Assembly: GCA_026413225.1 (NCBI GenBank)
Contig: CM048560.1
Span: 15,022,001-15,086,000, forward strand
Source of the DNA: Otis tarda
Taxonomy: Eukaryota > Chordata > Aves > Otidiformes > Otididae
Direction: 5' to 3'
Length of the DNA: 64,000 nucleotides
In this document: one piece after another, positions 39,375-52,519 of the stretch
Layout of the letters: each line of letters starts with the position of its first letter
Position numbering within the stretch: position 1 is the stretch's first letter
Notes under the pieces: model-generated
What the model saw: the letters and a program-made list of their open reading frames with translations, nothing else
Told to the model about the DNA's origin: nothing
Database searches by the model: none
Made by a program: the position numbers and the translations under genes

Positions 39375-39693
39375 CCAAAGATACTGCCTATAAATACCTG
39401 AGGGTGGAGCAGAGACAACAGAACCACTCTTAGTGGTGCCCAGTAGAAGGATGAGCCGCAGCAGGCATAAGCTGAAACACAAGGAACTTAACTTAAACAT
39501 CATAAATAAATATTTGTGCGGTGGGAGTGATCAAACATAGGAACACATTGACCAGAGAGGTTCTCCATACCTGGAGATCTTCAAAACCCAGCTGGCCACA
39601 GCTTGGAGCAACCTTGCTCTGAGCAGGGGGTTGGACTGGATAGTCTCCAGACATCCCTTCCCATCTCAACCACTCTGTGATGTGGTGATTTTA
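39375..39693 (+). mobile_element. Old CR1 LINE fragment, 3' part
   Basis: A diverged, 5'-truncated CR1 in + orientation. Recognisable parts in order are: a TATAAATACCTGAGGGTGG segment (YKYL in the CR1 ORF2 C-terminus), AGTGGTGCCCAG, a GCATAAGCTGAAACACAAGGAACTT-like stretch (shortened here), the CCAGAGAGG box, and the 3' end GGTTGGACTGGATAGTCTCC with a decayed CTCTGTGATG octamer tail. The reading frame is broken by stops and indels. The TCTCCAGA wording of the 3' end shows a different, older CR1 subfamily from the young copies at 26.2 and 41.9 kb. Confidence 0.85.
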
Positions 39694-41656
39694 TAAATTA
39701 GCATCATTTTGACACTGAGCCAAATCTCACCTTTCATGATACCAAAAAAAAAAAACCCATTGATAAAGGAAGCTGATAAGTAAATATATGGAACGGGGTT
39801 ATTTTTTAAGACTCCCTGTCTTCCACTTGTTACATTTCCAAAGATATACTGCTTCCTTCAAACTGTTCCTCATGCTCAAGTGGCAGCAGCCCATAAATAT
39901 CTCTAGCTACCTTTCCTTAAAACTGCTTTGATTTACTTCCTTCAAAAAGAAAAAAAAGAAAGAAACCACCCATGCTGAGACCATGCTGAATGTACACTGG
40001 CTCAACTGCATCCATCTTTCGTATTTCAATTTTTTTTTTTAATTAGGTCACCTCTTTACCTCATATTTGAGCAATGATTGGCATAGTGAGGTCCACACTG
40101 AAAGCCAGGATTTGTAGGCATAGCTCTACTAGCAGTAATAATCATTTTATTCTAAGAACAACCTTGATACGTTAAATTATCCAATAATATCTTTGCTTCT
40201 TCCTCCCAGACCAGTATATTTCAGGTTAGTGTTTATGACTAGTTTGGCATTTGTACTTTCAAATGGTATCGACCTTTTATTTGATAGCCTTTAGTCTTCT
40301 TACCTCGACATTGAATTCTTGCGATATTCTATGGCTATTCTAACTAATTTTATCATAATGTCTTATTGTGCAACTAACTTATTTTTCACAATCATTTGGA
40401 TGTAATTTTGGCAGCTTTTGCCAGCAGTGGAAAGTGTTCTCTAGTAATTGTAATGATTTCATCTCACTTTGCTTTACTGGCAATGTTCTAATCCTGTAGG
40501 TAGCTTTCTGCATTGTTTTTAACCCTGCAGGGAGTAATGACTGTGTGACATATTCAGCGAAGGAACCATTTACAGTAAAAGGACATTGTTCCATTACTTA
40601 TATTAAGAAACAAAGACAAAAAACAAGACAGGGAAATAGAGTAAAACCAACTGTATCTGTACAGCTAATGTTTGATATTTGTCAGAAAGACGGAACAGAG
40701 CTGTTGTTCTCTGTATGCAGACAGTGGAATCAATACTGTTCTACAAATAAACCTAAGACGAAGAAGAAGTTGTTTGTTACTTATTAATGCTCAGTAATAT
40801 TACATGCTATATATATTTCAAGCAAAGTGCAAATCCTGGCCTCATGCAGCAAGGAATGAAATGACAAAGTAATTATTTACTACTGTAACTTTAATGCCCC
40901 ACTAACTGTCTTCCTAGAAAAGCAGGAGCTTGATTTTCTTCCTCTCCGTCCTTTCAAACGATGCGTGTGTCTGAGAGACAAGATTGCCATGTCACTGCCA
41001 ATTCTCTAATACACAGTCTTGTACACTGGAAATCAGTATGGAACACTGCATTCACATCTCCCCTAACTTTTTACAGCCTTTAAATTGCCAGTCTTCTGAC
41101 TACATTTCTTCAAACAATATTGCCATCTGACTGATATCAATCAAACGTATTGCCCTTTGATGTCAGAACTCACGGAGTCATCCCACTTGACTGAATTTTG
41201 ATTACCTGTGTATTCAGAAAAATAATGTGTTGTTCTTCAAAAAATAAAAAAGCTTAGCCACTGTGCATATTTATTAAAAGCGCTGTTGGCTGCTGTATTA
41301 GGAAAATAATACCAAAAACATTAACTTTGAGGTTCCAACATCACACGTATGTTTTGCGTCGTGAGTGGAGGTAAAATTTTTATAATGTAGTATGGAATGG
41401 AGAATAAACATTTAGATATTTAACCTCTAATATCAAGTTTTCATCTGTTGTGGCTCCCAAATTTCCCACATCCCACTACTCCTACAGTACCAGTGCAGAA
41501 GGGGACATGCACCCTCTTACGATGTCCAGTGCTATTCCAGAGGTGTCACAGCAAGGGAGAAGCAAGGGAGAAGCTACCACCCATCTTTTTTTTTTTCCTT
41601 TTAACCAGTTGTACATTAGAGCATAATTCAAAGACAGAAGCCTTTGCTCAACAGGG

Positions 41657-41677
41657 AAAAAAAAAAAAAAAAAAAAA
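41657..41677. repeat. Poly-A tract, 21 bp, in an A/C-rich stretch
   Basis: 21 A, then GCAAC, a second A run and CCCCAACCAG. It is the longest A-tract of the window and another member of the A-tract plus ACC class. Confidence 0.9.
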
Positions 41678-41855
41678 GCAACAAAAAAAAACCCCAACCA
41701 GATATCAGATTCCCTATTGTTTAAGTCAGATGCAAAAAAAAAAAACTGCATTAGCAGAGGCACAAAGGGAGTCCAACTAAAAGCCTCAAAAACACTGATC
41801 ATGATAGCTGCTGCATTCAGTCAGTCCACAGGAAAATGAAGAGAGACTGCATAAC

Positions 41856-41890
41856 TTAAAATGAAACATCATTTTAAAATGAAACATCAT
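41856..41890. repeat. 18-bp tandem duplication at a CR1 5' junction
   Basis: TTAAAATGAAACATCAT occurs twice (41856-41872 and 41874-41890) with one T between, giving a perfect 18-bp period. The second copy ends exactly where CR1 similarity begins. It may be a microduplication made when the CR1 inserted, or an older tandem repeat that happened to be the target. Confidence 0.85.
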
Positions 41891-42130
41891 AGGTAGGTTT
41901 AGATTAGATATTAGAAAAAAATTTTTTACAATGAGAGTTGTAGAGTACTGGAACAGGTTGCCCAGAGAGGTGGTGGATGCCCCATCCCTGGAAATGTTCA
42001 AGGCCAGGCTGGATGAGGCTCTGAGCAACCTGATCTAGTCAGGGATGTCCCTGCTTCTTGCAGGGGGGTTGGACTAGATGACCTTTGAAGGTCCCTTCCA
42101 ACCCTAACCATTCTATGATTCTATGATTCT
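41891..42130 (+). mobile_element. Young CR1 LINE fragment, 3' end
   Basis: A 240-bp 5'-truncated CR1 in + orientation. The last 48 codons of ORF2 are open and in frame (41892-42038) and include EYWNRLPREVVDAPSLE, ending in SNLI and a TAG stop. The 3' untranslated end follows, with GGTTGGACTAGATGACC and two ATTCTATG octamers plus an ATTCTGT. It differs from the inverted copy at 26233-26847 by about two substitutions and two small indels over about 225 bp. It shares with it the subfamily-specific TTAGAAAAAAATTTTTTAC segment. Confidence 0.97.
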
Positions 42131-45100
42131 GTCACGCAAGAAATGGTTTACAAAACCATGCTGAAAACTGGAGAACTTGGAGGCTCTCTAATGCTGGGGA
42201 TTTGGGAGTTGGCAGCTTTTTTGCATTTATATTTTTCCTGTGCTTTACTTAAACACTTGCAGTATTCTCTTTCTCTGTGTTCTTCTCTTTGCTTCAATGA
42301 ATGCATACCTTTCCCTCAACAAAGTAATAGGCAACTGCTAAAATTACATCCATCGCTACCAGATCCCCCTCCATCCCTCCTCCTTGCGGAAATGAAGCCA
42401 AGAATAGTAGACCTGTGTCTGTAAGGCAGGAGAAGAAATTTTAGCAGAATTACCTTTGCAGGCAGATATTTTTAAAGGTGTCCAAACAAATAGAGCCATC
42501 GGCCATCTTGCAGTCTGAGGCTGAGCTCAAGTGTATGTTGTTCTACTTCTGAACAGGAAAGAAAGACCAGTTCCAGGACACAGATCAAAGACAGTCTAAG
42601 CACATCAAAGATAACTGCTTGCCAAGCAGGTAGAGACTAGCAAAAATCACTTTCTGCTTAAATGTTTAAAGTGCTGAGGAGATAGGGAGGATTTGCAGCC
42701 TTAAGAAGGCAGCAACCCAAGCCACCATCAGGTGGAAATGGTTCCCAAACCTGCGGATAACAGAACTAAACGATTAGTTTCAAAAAACCTCTTCTAAGAG
42801 ATAGGGCTTCAGGCAGCTAAAATTTTAATCTTTCTAGAGGAAAACATCTTTTGATAGTAAATTACTAGTTACAAAAACTAAAACGGAGAACAATCAACAA
42901 CCTTCTGTATCTTCCTAAGCTTTCTTTTTGGTCATTTGTGTAACTGAACAGGTTTTAACCATTCTTGATTTGTTTCTTGGTATACCTGCACCACAGTACC
43001 TGCTCCAGCATGCTGCTTAGACTCACTAAATTAACACAGTTTCTGTGGTCTGTGTTTCAGAGACCATCGACTGTCTTTTGCTATGTCCCTCATGAAAATT
43101 CAAGTCTTTTGCAACACTTAGCTTTTGCTGCACTCTCACTCCATCACTGTTGCAAATACATAAAGTTCCTTGGCACATCAGGGCAGACAAACTGTTTCTC
43201 TGGATGGCTCATTTTTCCAGAAATGACATGTGTCACAAAGCACCTCAGACTCCTTAAACCCTGCATTCATTCCCAGCCAGTCAATATATTCTCATGCCCT
43301 TGTATACAACCTTCAGTCCTTGAAAGGAAGAAGAATTAACTTTTATAAAATCAATCCTCAGTATTCCTAGCGTAACTGACTGTACTGTCATACCTAAAGC
43401 TTCTGCTTCTTCAAACAGCCTCCTCATCCTTTAGGGGAGAAAAAGAAAGGATAACATCTACTTTCTTAATTTGCACTCTCAGAACAAGCATGAGTATTTA
43501 CGGAGGTAGCAAAACTCTATGCCATCAGAATTATGTCCTCCTTTTACTGGAAACAGACACTCTGAACACTCACAGCATCATTTTCCACTTCGGGGCCAGG
43601 CAAACTGCCCCAGCCACTCTCCACTGAGTCTGATCGAGGAATGAGACTTGCTTGAGGCTATACATAATTCTTAAAATTGTACTTTGAAGAATGATTTTAA
43701 CTCAAACACGTGGTGGATTTTTTTTCATTTCAGTCTAAATGGCTTATGGTGACACATATTTCTATTGGTCAGCTAAATGAAAATATTGAATCTGCCAGAC
43801 GTTACAGTACATGGGTAGTGCCGATCAGAAAAAAAACCAAGATTTAGACCTGTGTGGGTAGTTTATAACTCGCTTAGTCTTCTTTCTTACTCTGCCTTTT
43901 CTAAGGTCATTAAAAACATCTTCTGAGTTGTACTTACGACACAACCTCTAATATATTAAGAGAAATATATCAGTATGAGTTTTCTTTGCTTCTTCAAAGA
44001 GCTGTTCTTGCAGGTACATAGGCTCCCACCCCACAAGGAAACATTTCATGTGTTCAATATCCATCACAAATGCTCCACTTACTCTCCCAGTTTATTGCCT
44101 GGCTGAACATGTTTACCCAGAAACACCAGGGAAAAAAGCCAGGTGCCAAGATAAAGACCTCAGGAGTGGGGGTGAGGGAGGCTGCCCTCAGGATCTTCAT
44201 CAGGGGCCGATGTGGCAAAGCCACCCCTACCACCCACCTGCCATCGCATCCTGCACTGGCGCATGGTCCAGACGTGCAGCAAGGGCAGGTCCTCACCCAA
44301 ACCAGGAAACCACAATGCTCATTGCATTAGGAAGGGGATTTCCACTGGGAAGCAGAAAAGGCTGTAGTGTTACAAGATCATTGTATTCCTGTTTCCTCAG
44401 CTCCTCACTGGCCCAGCCTCTCTCCCTTCTTCTTCCTTTTTGAATCTAGGAATGCATTTGCCTTTGACCGTAAACAAAGAAGCTCAAGCATCAAAATCCT
44501 TCAATCTGTACCTGCATGTATGAAGTGCTTAACTAGCACAAAAGAGCTCCTGAATGACAGTAGGAAAAGCACAAATGTGACTGAAATGGCATCTACAAAA
44601 CTATGACTCAAATCTTTGGCACTTCCTAAAAGCATTGGTTGCAAGAAAACTGCACTAGTGATGCAGTAGCATTGGGAGCAACCCTCCTCCAAGTCACTGA
44701 CAAAATAGCCCAGTGGTGGATAACTGTTTGATCTTGCATCATTCAGGAGAAAAATGAAAATAAAATTTGAGGAGCTGAGCATATTATATAATAACATTGA
44801 ATGGTTATTATGTTCTGGTCATCTGTAAGAAAGCTGTTGGAAGATGACACTGCTTTTCAGAAGGAAACCATACTTAAATGGGACCTATATCTCTTTAGTG
44901 TAAGTGATTAGTTTTTTTAAGGCATGCTCAATCACTATCTTTTTAGATATATTTCTTCTTTTCCCTTCTGGCAGCCTAACCATAAATCTGTTGTAGCAAA
45001 TCTGATGGATACCACTCCATCCTCTGTCAGAGTCATGGTCTCCTTACAGATAAGAAGGCACTTCCACCACAAGGTCTTAATCATGGTTTGTTTTTTCAAC

Positions 45101-48100
45101 ACTCCTAAAACACCAGAGTGTCTTTCTTCCTCCTTCAACCCAGCCCAAGCTCTTAAACAACTGAGTCCAAGTTTTCACATTATGTGCAAACAGAGTCGTT
45201 GCTATTTAAAAGAGGGCAGGGAAATTAAAGACAGTATATCAGTTTAGAACAAGATTGCTGCTCAGATATTAATGACAATTAGGATACACAGAGATGTGCA
45301 GGCTACAGACTGGTTTAATGAGGAGAAAATCCATAACCTCCCCCAGAAGATGCTCTAGCCAATACAGGAAAGGTGTAAAATCCAAAAATTAAGTTTATTT
45401 AAAGGCTGCCTATCTATACCCAGTGATTAGCCTGGGGGTTGGTTGCAACAGCTGGTTCTTTACTGAAGTCTACTGAGTACAATGAAATACGCAGATAATA
45501 TGAAAGTTTCTTCTGGTGTTCTTTAGGGAATTAATGGAAAACCTAAGGAATAATAAAATAATATTTTGGTTGGCTGGGATGTCCATTTCAGCAATTCAGA
45601 GGATAAAAGATTAACTTGAGAAGCTACTTGCAGGAGTTTCAAAAGTCAAGCACAAAAGAGGTTAGCACCAGAGGATATAATAAAAAATTAGTTTAGTCTA
45701 TGATCCAGAGTACTGTGTTGTTATTTAAAAGCTTACACAATGCTGGAAAACTATATGCTGTGCTGCAGCAAACAGTTTCAATATCACGTTTTTGGAATGT
45801 CAGTTCTTGCTTTTGGTGCTCATTTAAAACTGGCTTTAGTTTCTTTTTTACCATGGCTCATCATGTTTTGCTGTTCTGGACCAATTCTTTCTTTCTTGAT
45901 TTGATGTTTCTTGGATGTGCAATCTTCAAACACCTTATCTTTTAATTGTCACATTAAACACAGCACAGTAGTACTATTTTTTTGTATTGACCTTGAGTAT
46001 TACTTTTGGAAGCCCTGTCAGAAGAAATTGACCTTCCACTATCTTGCCTTGAGTCAATGGGTTGTCACTGAAGTCTATGCTGAGCCTTTTCTCTTTACAT
46101 ACTTTTCCATCCCTGTATTTTGTCCCTGAAGGCTGCTAACTTCCCAAAAGTCAACAGAGCATCACCTCTCACTGATGGTGCTACAGGCCAATACATCCAG
46201 GTACATACAGCATAATTACAGTCCCATGTAAGCAATAGCTGTTTTATCCCAGTGAGGGGTTTTAGAAACCATGTAGTTACTAATACTTAATTTCAGTTCA
46301 TAGTTGCTGTGACAATTAGTCCCAGGAAAACTGAGCATAAAGGCTCAATTTTACCCTTCACAAGTTCAGAACCAATTGTTTTATGAACTCCACTTGGAAA
46401 TAGTTGTTTATGGACACGTTCCTCTGGACCAGAATAGTTGTATTTTTCTACTATTGGTTAAGAGTTCTCTTCCACCCTGACCAACTGGACAGATAACAGC
46501 ACAGGCCAGGTACAATTATTTAATTGCAGCTAGCCAACACAATAATTTTAAGTCTACTGTTCTCGTTCTGCAAGGTCATGTAAAAATTAGCTTTTAAAAC
46601 AGTGACATATTCTGGAAGTCTAAGTTCTGAAAAGATACACATTGGCTGTTTTAAACAGGAAACTTAGAAAAGTTTTAGCTGCCTCAAGTATTTCAAGTTA
46701 AAAAAAAATACAAAGAATAAACCCTTGTACAGTTGTCATTGTGAACAATTCTGTATTGCCTTGGCCCATTTCAGGGAAGCAGCTCTGTTCAGGAAAGCAA
46801 TCATGGACAAGGTCAAAACAAGCACTTGCTTAGGTGCTATCCTGAATGTAAGCAATATTTGAGCAGTTTTCATAAATCAGCAGCCTTATGAACGATTGGA
46901 CAATCTATATCCTTACTTATCCATTTTTGAATGCAGAGTACAAGCCCAGTATTCATTATAGAACATTGCCAACTGTGGAGTAATGGGGAGAAACCCTGAT
47001 AGAAGGACTTCACCTGCATCTGGTTACGGCTGTGCAATGTACTTGCATCCCATACACACAAAGATCTCCAGCTTCATTCATTATTACACCTCTGACTTTA
47101 AGACTTTCTAGATTTTTTTTGCCAGGACTGTACATTTTCAAACAAAGCTTACCCCAAGCTATCTCTTCGACAGCATATGGACCACCACAGCACTCCTGGA
47201 AATCTTTGTTCCTTGCAGTGCTCCAAGACTCCTGCACAGGTACTCAAGAGCTTGCAAGACAGGATGATATACGGCACTGAACATTGCTATGAAGAGAGGA
47301 GCATTCTCACTCATGCATGCATGTGCAATAACGTGCTGCGATCACCAACAGTCCTTTCCATTAAAAATTCTACTCCCTTCTCACATCACCTCCAAGGACC
47401 AGTAGAATAATAGAGATATCTACAAAGGGGAGCAAGAGATCTTTACAGATCCCTCTTGCCCTGCTGTAATTTACTGCCTTTACATCCCATCCCGATGGCT
47501 GGTTGCTTCCTTCATCACCACTGTGCTTTTTCCATTATGACAGAAAACAATGAGGCAAGAGGAAAAGACCTGCAATCATGAAGCAACCCAGTGATAGCCC
47601 AGCTAATAACATGAAATAAAACGCATTGTGCTTCCCTGTTCCTGGGAGAGAAAATGATGAAGCACAAACTCAGCTCTCATCATTCAGCAGCCTGGCTTAA
47701 GGAAAAAAAAAAAAAGAAGAAAAGAGGCGCCACATGACAGATGAAGAAAAAGATTTTGGACTGTGTCACAGAAATTGTTCTATTTTCTGTATTACATAAC
47801 CAACCGTTTTTAGGTCTGTCTTTGTACTCCCGCCTGTGAAGTTGTCAGACCTGACAAAAGTGAAGGGATACCACAGTATTTGACAATAAATCACATTCTC
47901 AGCGAACAGCAACAGCCATCATGTTTCAGAAAGCACACGCATGTTCTGTTTTGCATGTGGATTATTCCTTCCAATAACTCGTGATCAAACTTCTCCTCGC
48001 TGCATTTCCCGTTCTCCAAGAAGTACAATGACAACTGCAACGTGGAAGATAGTTGTGCTCTTCTTTTTACCTTTTTGCTGTAAGACTGCTCAAAATAGCA

Positions 48101-48429
48101 ACAACTTTATTGTGTTTAGTCTTTTTCCCAAAAGCTAAAATGTTATAAATATAATCCAATAAAATAAAGAATGTCTGCAGCCCATTTTGTGATCTTTCAG
48201 CAGAAGTTTTATTTTGCCAAGGAGGTTTTTACCATTTTTTCCAAAACCAAAAAGAGGTCTATCACTTTCCACACACACACAAAAAAAAAAAAACAGGTTT
48301 GAAAAGCTCTGACTCTCAGCAATTTATGGCTCCTTGTCAACTTTTCCAACAATGGCTGGATTTTATAACCCAAACTTTTATTTATTCCTTAAGCAGTCTG
48401 ACTTCTTGGGGAATTAATGAGAACAGCCA
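42131..48429. other. Noncoding DNA, no gene recognised
   Basis: AT-rich sequence. The longest frames are 131 codons (plus, 44.0-44.4 kb, in a mildly GC-richer patch) and 124 codons (plus, 43.0-43.3 kb). They have no recognisable domain. No further transposon was identified. A CA/A tract lies near 48272-48295. Confidence 0.65.
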
Positions 48430-48780
48430 AAACCAGTCCAAAAAGCCAGAGGCCACCAGAGCCCTCCAGACGCAACGCTGACTGACGCACAGCCCGGAGT
48501 GCCGACATCAGACGGGGCGCACAGCACCTGGCTGGGCCAGTTACCCAAAAACCGCTCTGCAGGCAGACATGCAGAGCCTCCCGCAGCAAGAGCTGGCAGT
48601 GGCAGCGTGCTCTGGGTCACACTCCATCCGCAGAGGGATTCCCAGTGGGAGCAGCCGAGCTGCCCTCCACCCAGCCTGCGCCGGAGGGTTTCTGAGTTTT
48701 TAAAGAAAGGGAGGCGTTTGCAGTCTCTGCTACTCTAAGTGCTCGATCTGAACAAAAAGCGAGCACCCTCGGGATCGCAG
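48430..48780. other. GC-richer patch without recognisable gene
   Basis: About 350 bp richer in G and C, with more CpG than its surroundings (for example GACGCAACGCTGACTGACGC). Overlapping short frames occur on both strands (66-79 codons). No promoter element, splice-bounded exon or repeat family is recognised. It may be a weak CpG-containing regulatory element. Confidence 0.3.
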
Positions 48781-49079
48781 AGGGAAGAGATCTAAATCCC
48801 TTCTGCCAAAGACATTACCACACTTTCCTGGTTTTCACTCCTAGGATTTTATAGTTAAGTAAATACCATTTTTTAAGATTGTTGCAAAGCACTGGGTACA
48901 AGCTGAGTATCAGTCTTACTATCCAAGGCTTTTTTTCTTCAAATAATTTCTTTGATCTTAAATACATAATATTACATTCAATTTGTATTACTTTTTTTTT
49001 TTTTGCTATTTCTGTTGTCTGCCTTACTGTGCATACAGAGACTACATATTCTTTGCTATTTTATAGAGGAGCTCTCTGA

Positions 49080-49560
49080 AAATAAGCCAAGGCATAAGTC
49101 AATTTATGAGATACAGAAGTGCATTAGCCCCTGAAATTGTAGCTTCCCATATTAATGTAGGTCCACATTTCTTTGCCACATTTTCATTTGTATCAGCGTT
49201 TCATCAGAGTACAATGATAAACGGCTGTTGCATACCCCCAGGCTCACAAGCAGTTGAGAAAAGATCTGCCATTACAGGAATATACAAATGCTGGATTTTT
49301 AATAAATACACTGCCACGCAGCAGTACATAGCAGCCATACATAACAGATCAGTATTAGAGGCACATGCGTATTATATAACTTCATTCTAATAATGCATTT
49401 ATACTCTGATTTATTCAAACTCTATGTGATGAGCTTAATTATAAATAGAGACAAATTAAGAAGTGCATAATAATCTTTGGCTCAGAGGCCAGCACCTACT
49501 GTGGTGGCCTTCTGCACAGGGATGAATTTTCTACTTAAAAACCCCTGTGCACGGTAATTT
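49080..49560. promoter_or_regulatory. Candidate conserved noncoding block, about 480 bp
   Basis: A long repeat-free block with even composition. It contains segments such as CATTAATG-like sites, GAATATACAAATGCTGG, TTTTTAATAAATACACTG, CTAATAATGCATTTATA, GCTTAATTATAAATAGAG and GCATAATAATC. These include homeodomain, MEF2-like (ATAAATAG) and POU-like cores. It has the look of a deeply conserved vertebrate enhancer, but no alignment was possible and no specific element is claimed. Confidence 0.3.
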
Positions 49561-50824
49561 GGAAGGAGATAACCTCCTTTGTCATGTTTGTGTCTATCCA
49601 GCAAAAGGAAGTTAGTGACTAATGCTTGCGATATTTTCCACAACGAAAGAATCCGCTTCCTCCATACACTTTGATTTACTCTCTCTTATTTTTGTGTTGT
49701 ATTTTGATAAAGGACATTGTACCTGTCTATCAGGCCCAGTCTTAATCTTCATAACTAACCCAGCTCCTGAAACAGTCAGACTTCACGCAGGCCATTAGTA
49801 CTTGTACACAGCCACATTACCAACCGCTGCAGAAATAAAGCAGCTCCTTGGAGCCAGGCTACCCCTTTAAAAAAGCCTCAATATTTCCTCTTATAGGGAG
49901 AAATATAATCAAGGCAAGGCATGGGAATTCATCCTGCAAAGCGATATTCATTGTATAACATTATGGCAGCAGCTCTATTTCCTGCCAGTTGCCAACGTAT
50001 TGGATCACAAGTCGCTTTCTCTCAGAATCAGTACAACTGATGTTTCCCTCGCAAGGTTTTCCAATGCACCCAGTCACCGGGAGCATCCCCGGTTGGTGCC
50101 GCACAGCGGGATGGTTTGCCGGGGGGAGCACGAGGGGCAGCGGCGGAAGCGCAGGGCATTGCCCTGCCATCCCCACCAAAGCAGGCACCACCTCACACAG
50201 GCACGAACACCCACCAGGCAGGGATCCAGCCCATCCTGACTACAAGTCCACGCCTGAAAACACCGAGCATGCAAAGCGCTCCCTTCTCCGTCCCAGGGAT
50301 TCACCGTACAGGAGCTGAAACCCTAAACCTCCACGGTACCCTCAGTCTTCTCATCTTCCCTTCCCCCTTTGGCTATTTATACCTCGAGCTCTCTCAGCAG
50401 ACATCGAAGATGCCTTGCATCTCCCACACCCTGGGGTCCACACTCAGCCACAGGGCAAAACCCACACCAGTGGCCACGGGCAAGGAGAGTCCTGCCTGCA
50501 AGAGAAAGAAGCAGCCTGCACAGAGACTCTGGCCAGGGCTTGCAACCCACATTTAACAAGAGTGCTACCACCTGCTCAGCTATGACATTTGCCTCAATTA
50601 AAAAACAAAACAAAACAAAAAAAAAAGCTCCAATTTGAATATTTTCACAAACACTTGTTGAACAGAGACAACAACTTGCCAGGAGCACATAATGCTCCAG
50701 GAGCCGCGGCATTGCCCCTCGGTCTGACTAGCAGCATTTATTCCCTGCAGCTTATTGCTCAAAATGGGATTAAATGCTGGAAAATCTCTTCACTCACAGC
50801 ACTTAGGAGCCACAGTACAAAGCA

Positions 50825-50915
50825 ATGTTTGTTTTGGAAATAGATTACAACATATACAGTGATTCATAAATATTTGCATTTTATAATTGTTTCTGCAAAT
50901 GACTTGGCAAGTCAA
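50825..50915. promoter_or_regulatory. Octamer-containing candidate regulatory block
   Basis: A perfect POU octamer ATTTGCAT at 50872-50879, preceded by a GATTCATAAATA forkhead/homeodomain-like stretch and followed by TTTATAATTG and a TTTCTGCAAATGAC segment. Motif call only. Confidence 0.25.
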
Positions 50916-52519
50916 TCCACACAGGGATGGGATTCTCCCCTACAAAGGGAACGAGTTGCAGAATTTTAACTAGTTTCCTCCTTAGTGCCTATGAGCCCTG
51001 GTCACTTTTCCTCTCTCAGAGCTGTTCCCTCATGATAGGGGAAGGAAAAATTACCAATTTTTCCTCTGCATGTCTTCTTACTTGGAGCTGTGTGGGAAAG
51101 GCAGCCGTTCCTAAACAGCAAGGACACTGGCAGGAATAAAAAGATGGTCCGTTTCAAAAGAGAGGTGGTGTTTCATTCAGACTCCTGCAGTTCCTTCCCT
51201 GTATCATACAAGACAGTGTATATACTTAAGGCGATGCTGCCACAAAGAGGCAACGTGCTCTGGCTCTTGCAACACACAGAAATCCACCCGTCGGGTTCCA
51301 GACAGAGGGACAACCACTCTTACAGATACTATTTCCAGTTATATTAATGAAACCCCCAGTAATACTGGGGAAACCAGAAGAAGCTTAATTAGCCCATGAC
51401 ACCAGGGTAATGCACACCCTCAAGGATGCTTTTTCTGGAGTCCAGGTATCTGGAGCACCGGACCTACATGTGCTTTCCATCCTGCCTGATCTAAAGACAT
51501 GTGAAGGCTGGAGATCCCTCCCCATGCTGCTGAACAGCAAATCAAAAGCACATGGAGAAGAATTACTGAGTCATTTCTCTCTCCTTCCTCATATACCACG
51601 GAAAGAAAGGGAGGGAACATCAAAATGTTAAAAAAAAAAATCCAAGTCAAAACAACGATCACATGGCAGCCCAAAAGTGAGTTGGTCAACCCACCAGTGC
51701 AGAAAGTAGTGAGAGCATTACATGAAGTAAAAAAACCACCTAAGGCTGTAGCTCGTGGCCAAAACACCAGGAGATATCTCTCCACCATGCCCTGTGGACA
51801 TTCACCCAACAACAAGGTTGCTCCCCCAGATCAAGCGCAAGGGCTGCCTCTCCTAGGAGAAAGACAAAATGACGCGTGCAGGATTTCCCTTGGGAACAAT
51901 CATTCTCAAGCTCTCCTCTCCTCTTTCCACATACTCCTCCACCCAGGCAGACAGGTACACACACTTTGAGGTTTTGCTCTTTTTCCACACTGGGTTGGAC
52001 TCCACAAGAGGAATGCAGGCAAGAAAACATAAGGCAGAAGTTGGTGCTACAAACAGATCACTCAGCAGGTCCTGCTGCTCTATCCAAGGGAAAGAGCCGG
52101 CTTCAGGACAGGCTTGCTTGTTGAGTAAACCGGGGTGAGGAGAGAGAAGGCAAGCATGTCTAAAAATGAAGGAAAATAAACACATTTACAAACATCACAA
52201 AGAAACTGTCCGCGTTTACCTGCCACAAAACAAGTCCTCCATTACTGAAATGATGATCAAGTGCATGCAAGGAAGCCCAAATGTGCTTAACGCAGGAAAC
52301 CAGGGGTGTATTTCAAACCACCCAGCATCGAGCGCACACCCTTAAACTGATGGCAGTAGAGGCTGCCTTCTCCATTTTGGACATCAGCTCCTTTCTCTCC
52401 TTAGCCCCTGTACCTGGCAAGCTTGCCGAGCTGTCTCCCAAATTCCAGCAAGTATACCAATTTCTGATCATTTGAATGAGGCTGTTGCTAAGCAACACCT
52501 TTTCTCTCTCTCTTTCGCC

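Larger units (their letters stand above)
39694..41890. other. Noncoding DNA with simple repeats
   Basis: No gene recognised. It contains a 12-bp tandem duplication of AGCAAGGGAGAA (41550-41573), a T run near 41587, a 21-bp poly-A tract (41657-41677) followed by further A/C tracts, and an 18-bp-period tandem duplication right beside the CR1 at 41891. Frames of up to 110 codons around 41.45-41.8 kb come from these low-complexity tracts. Confidence 0.7.

Noticed and set aside
41550-41573. 12-bp tandem duplication AGCAAGGGAGAA
   Set aside because: A simple local slippage duplication with no wider structure.
50116-50556. 146-codon + strand open frame near 50 kb
   Set aside because: It lies in a GC-richer patch with open frames on both strands; no family resemblance.
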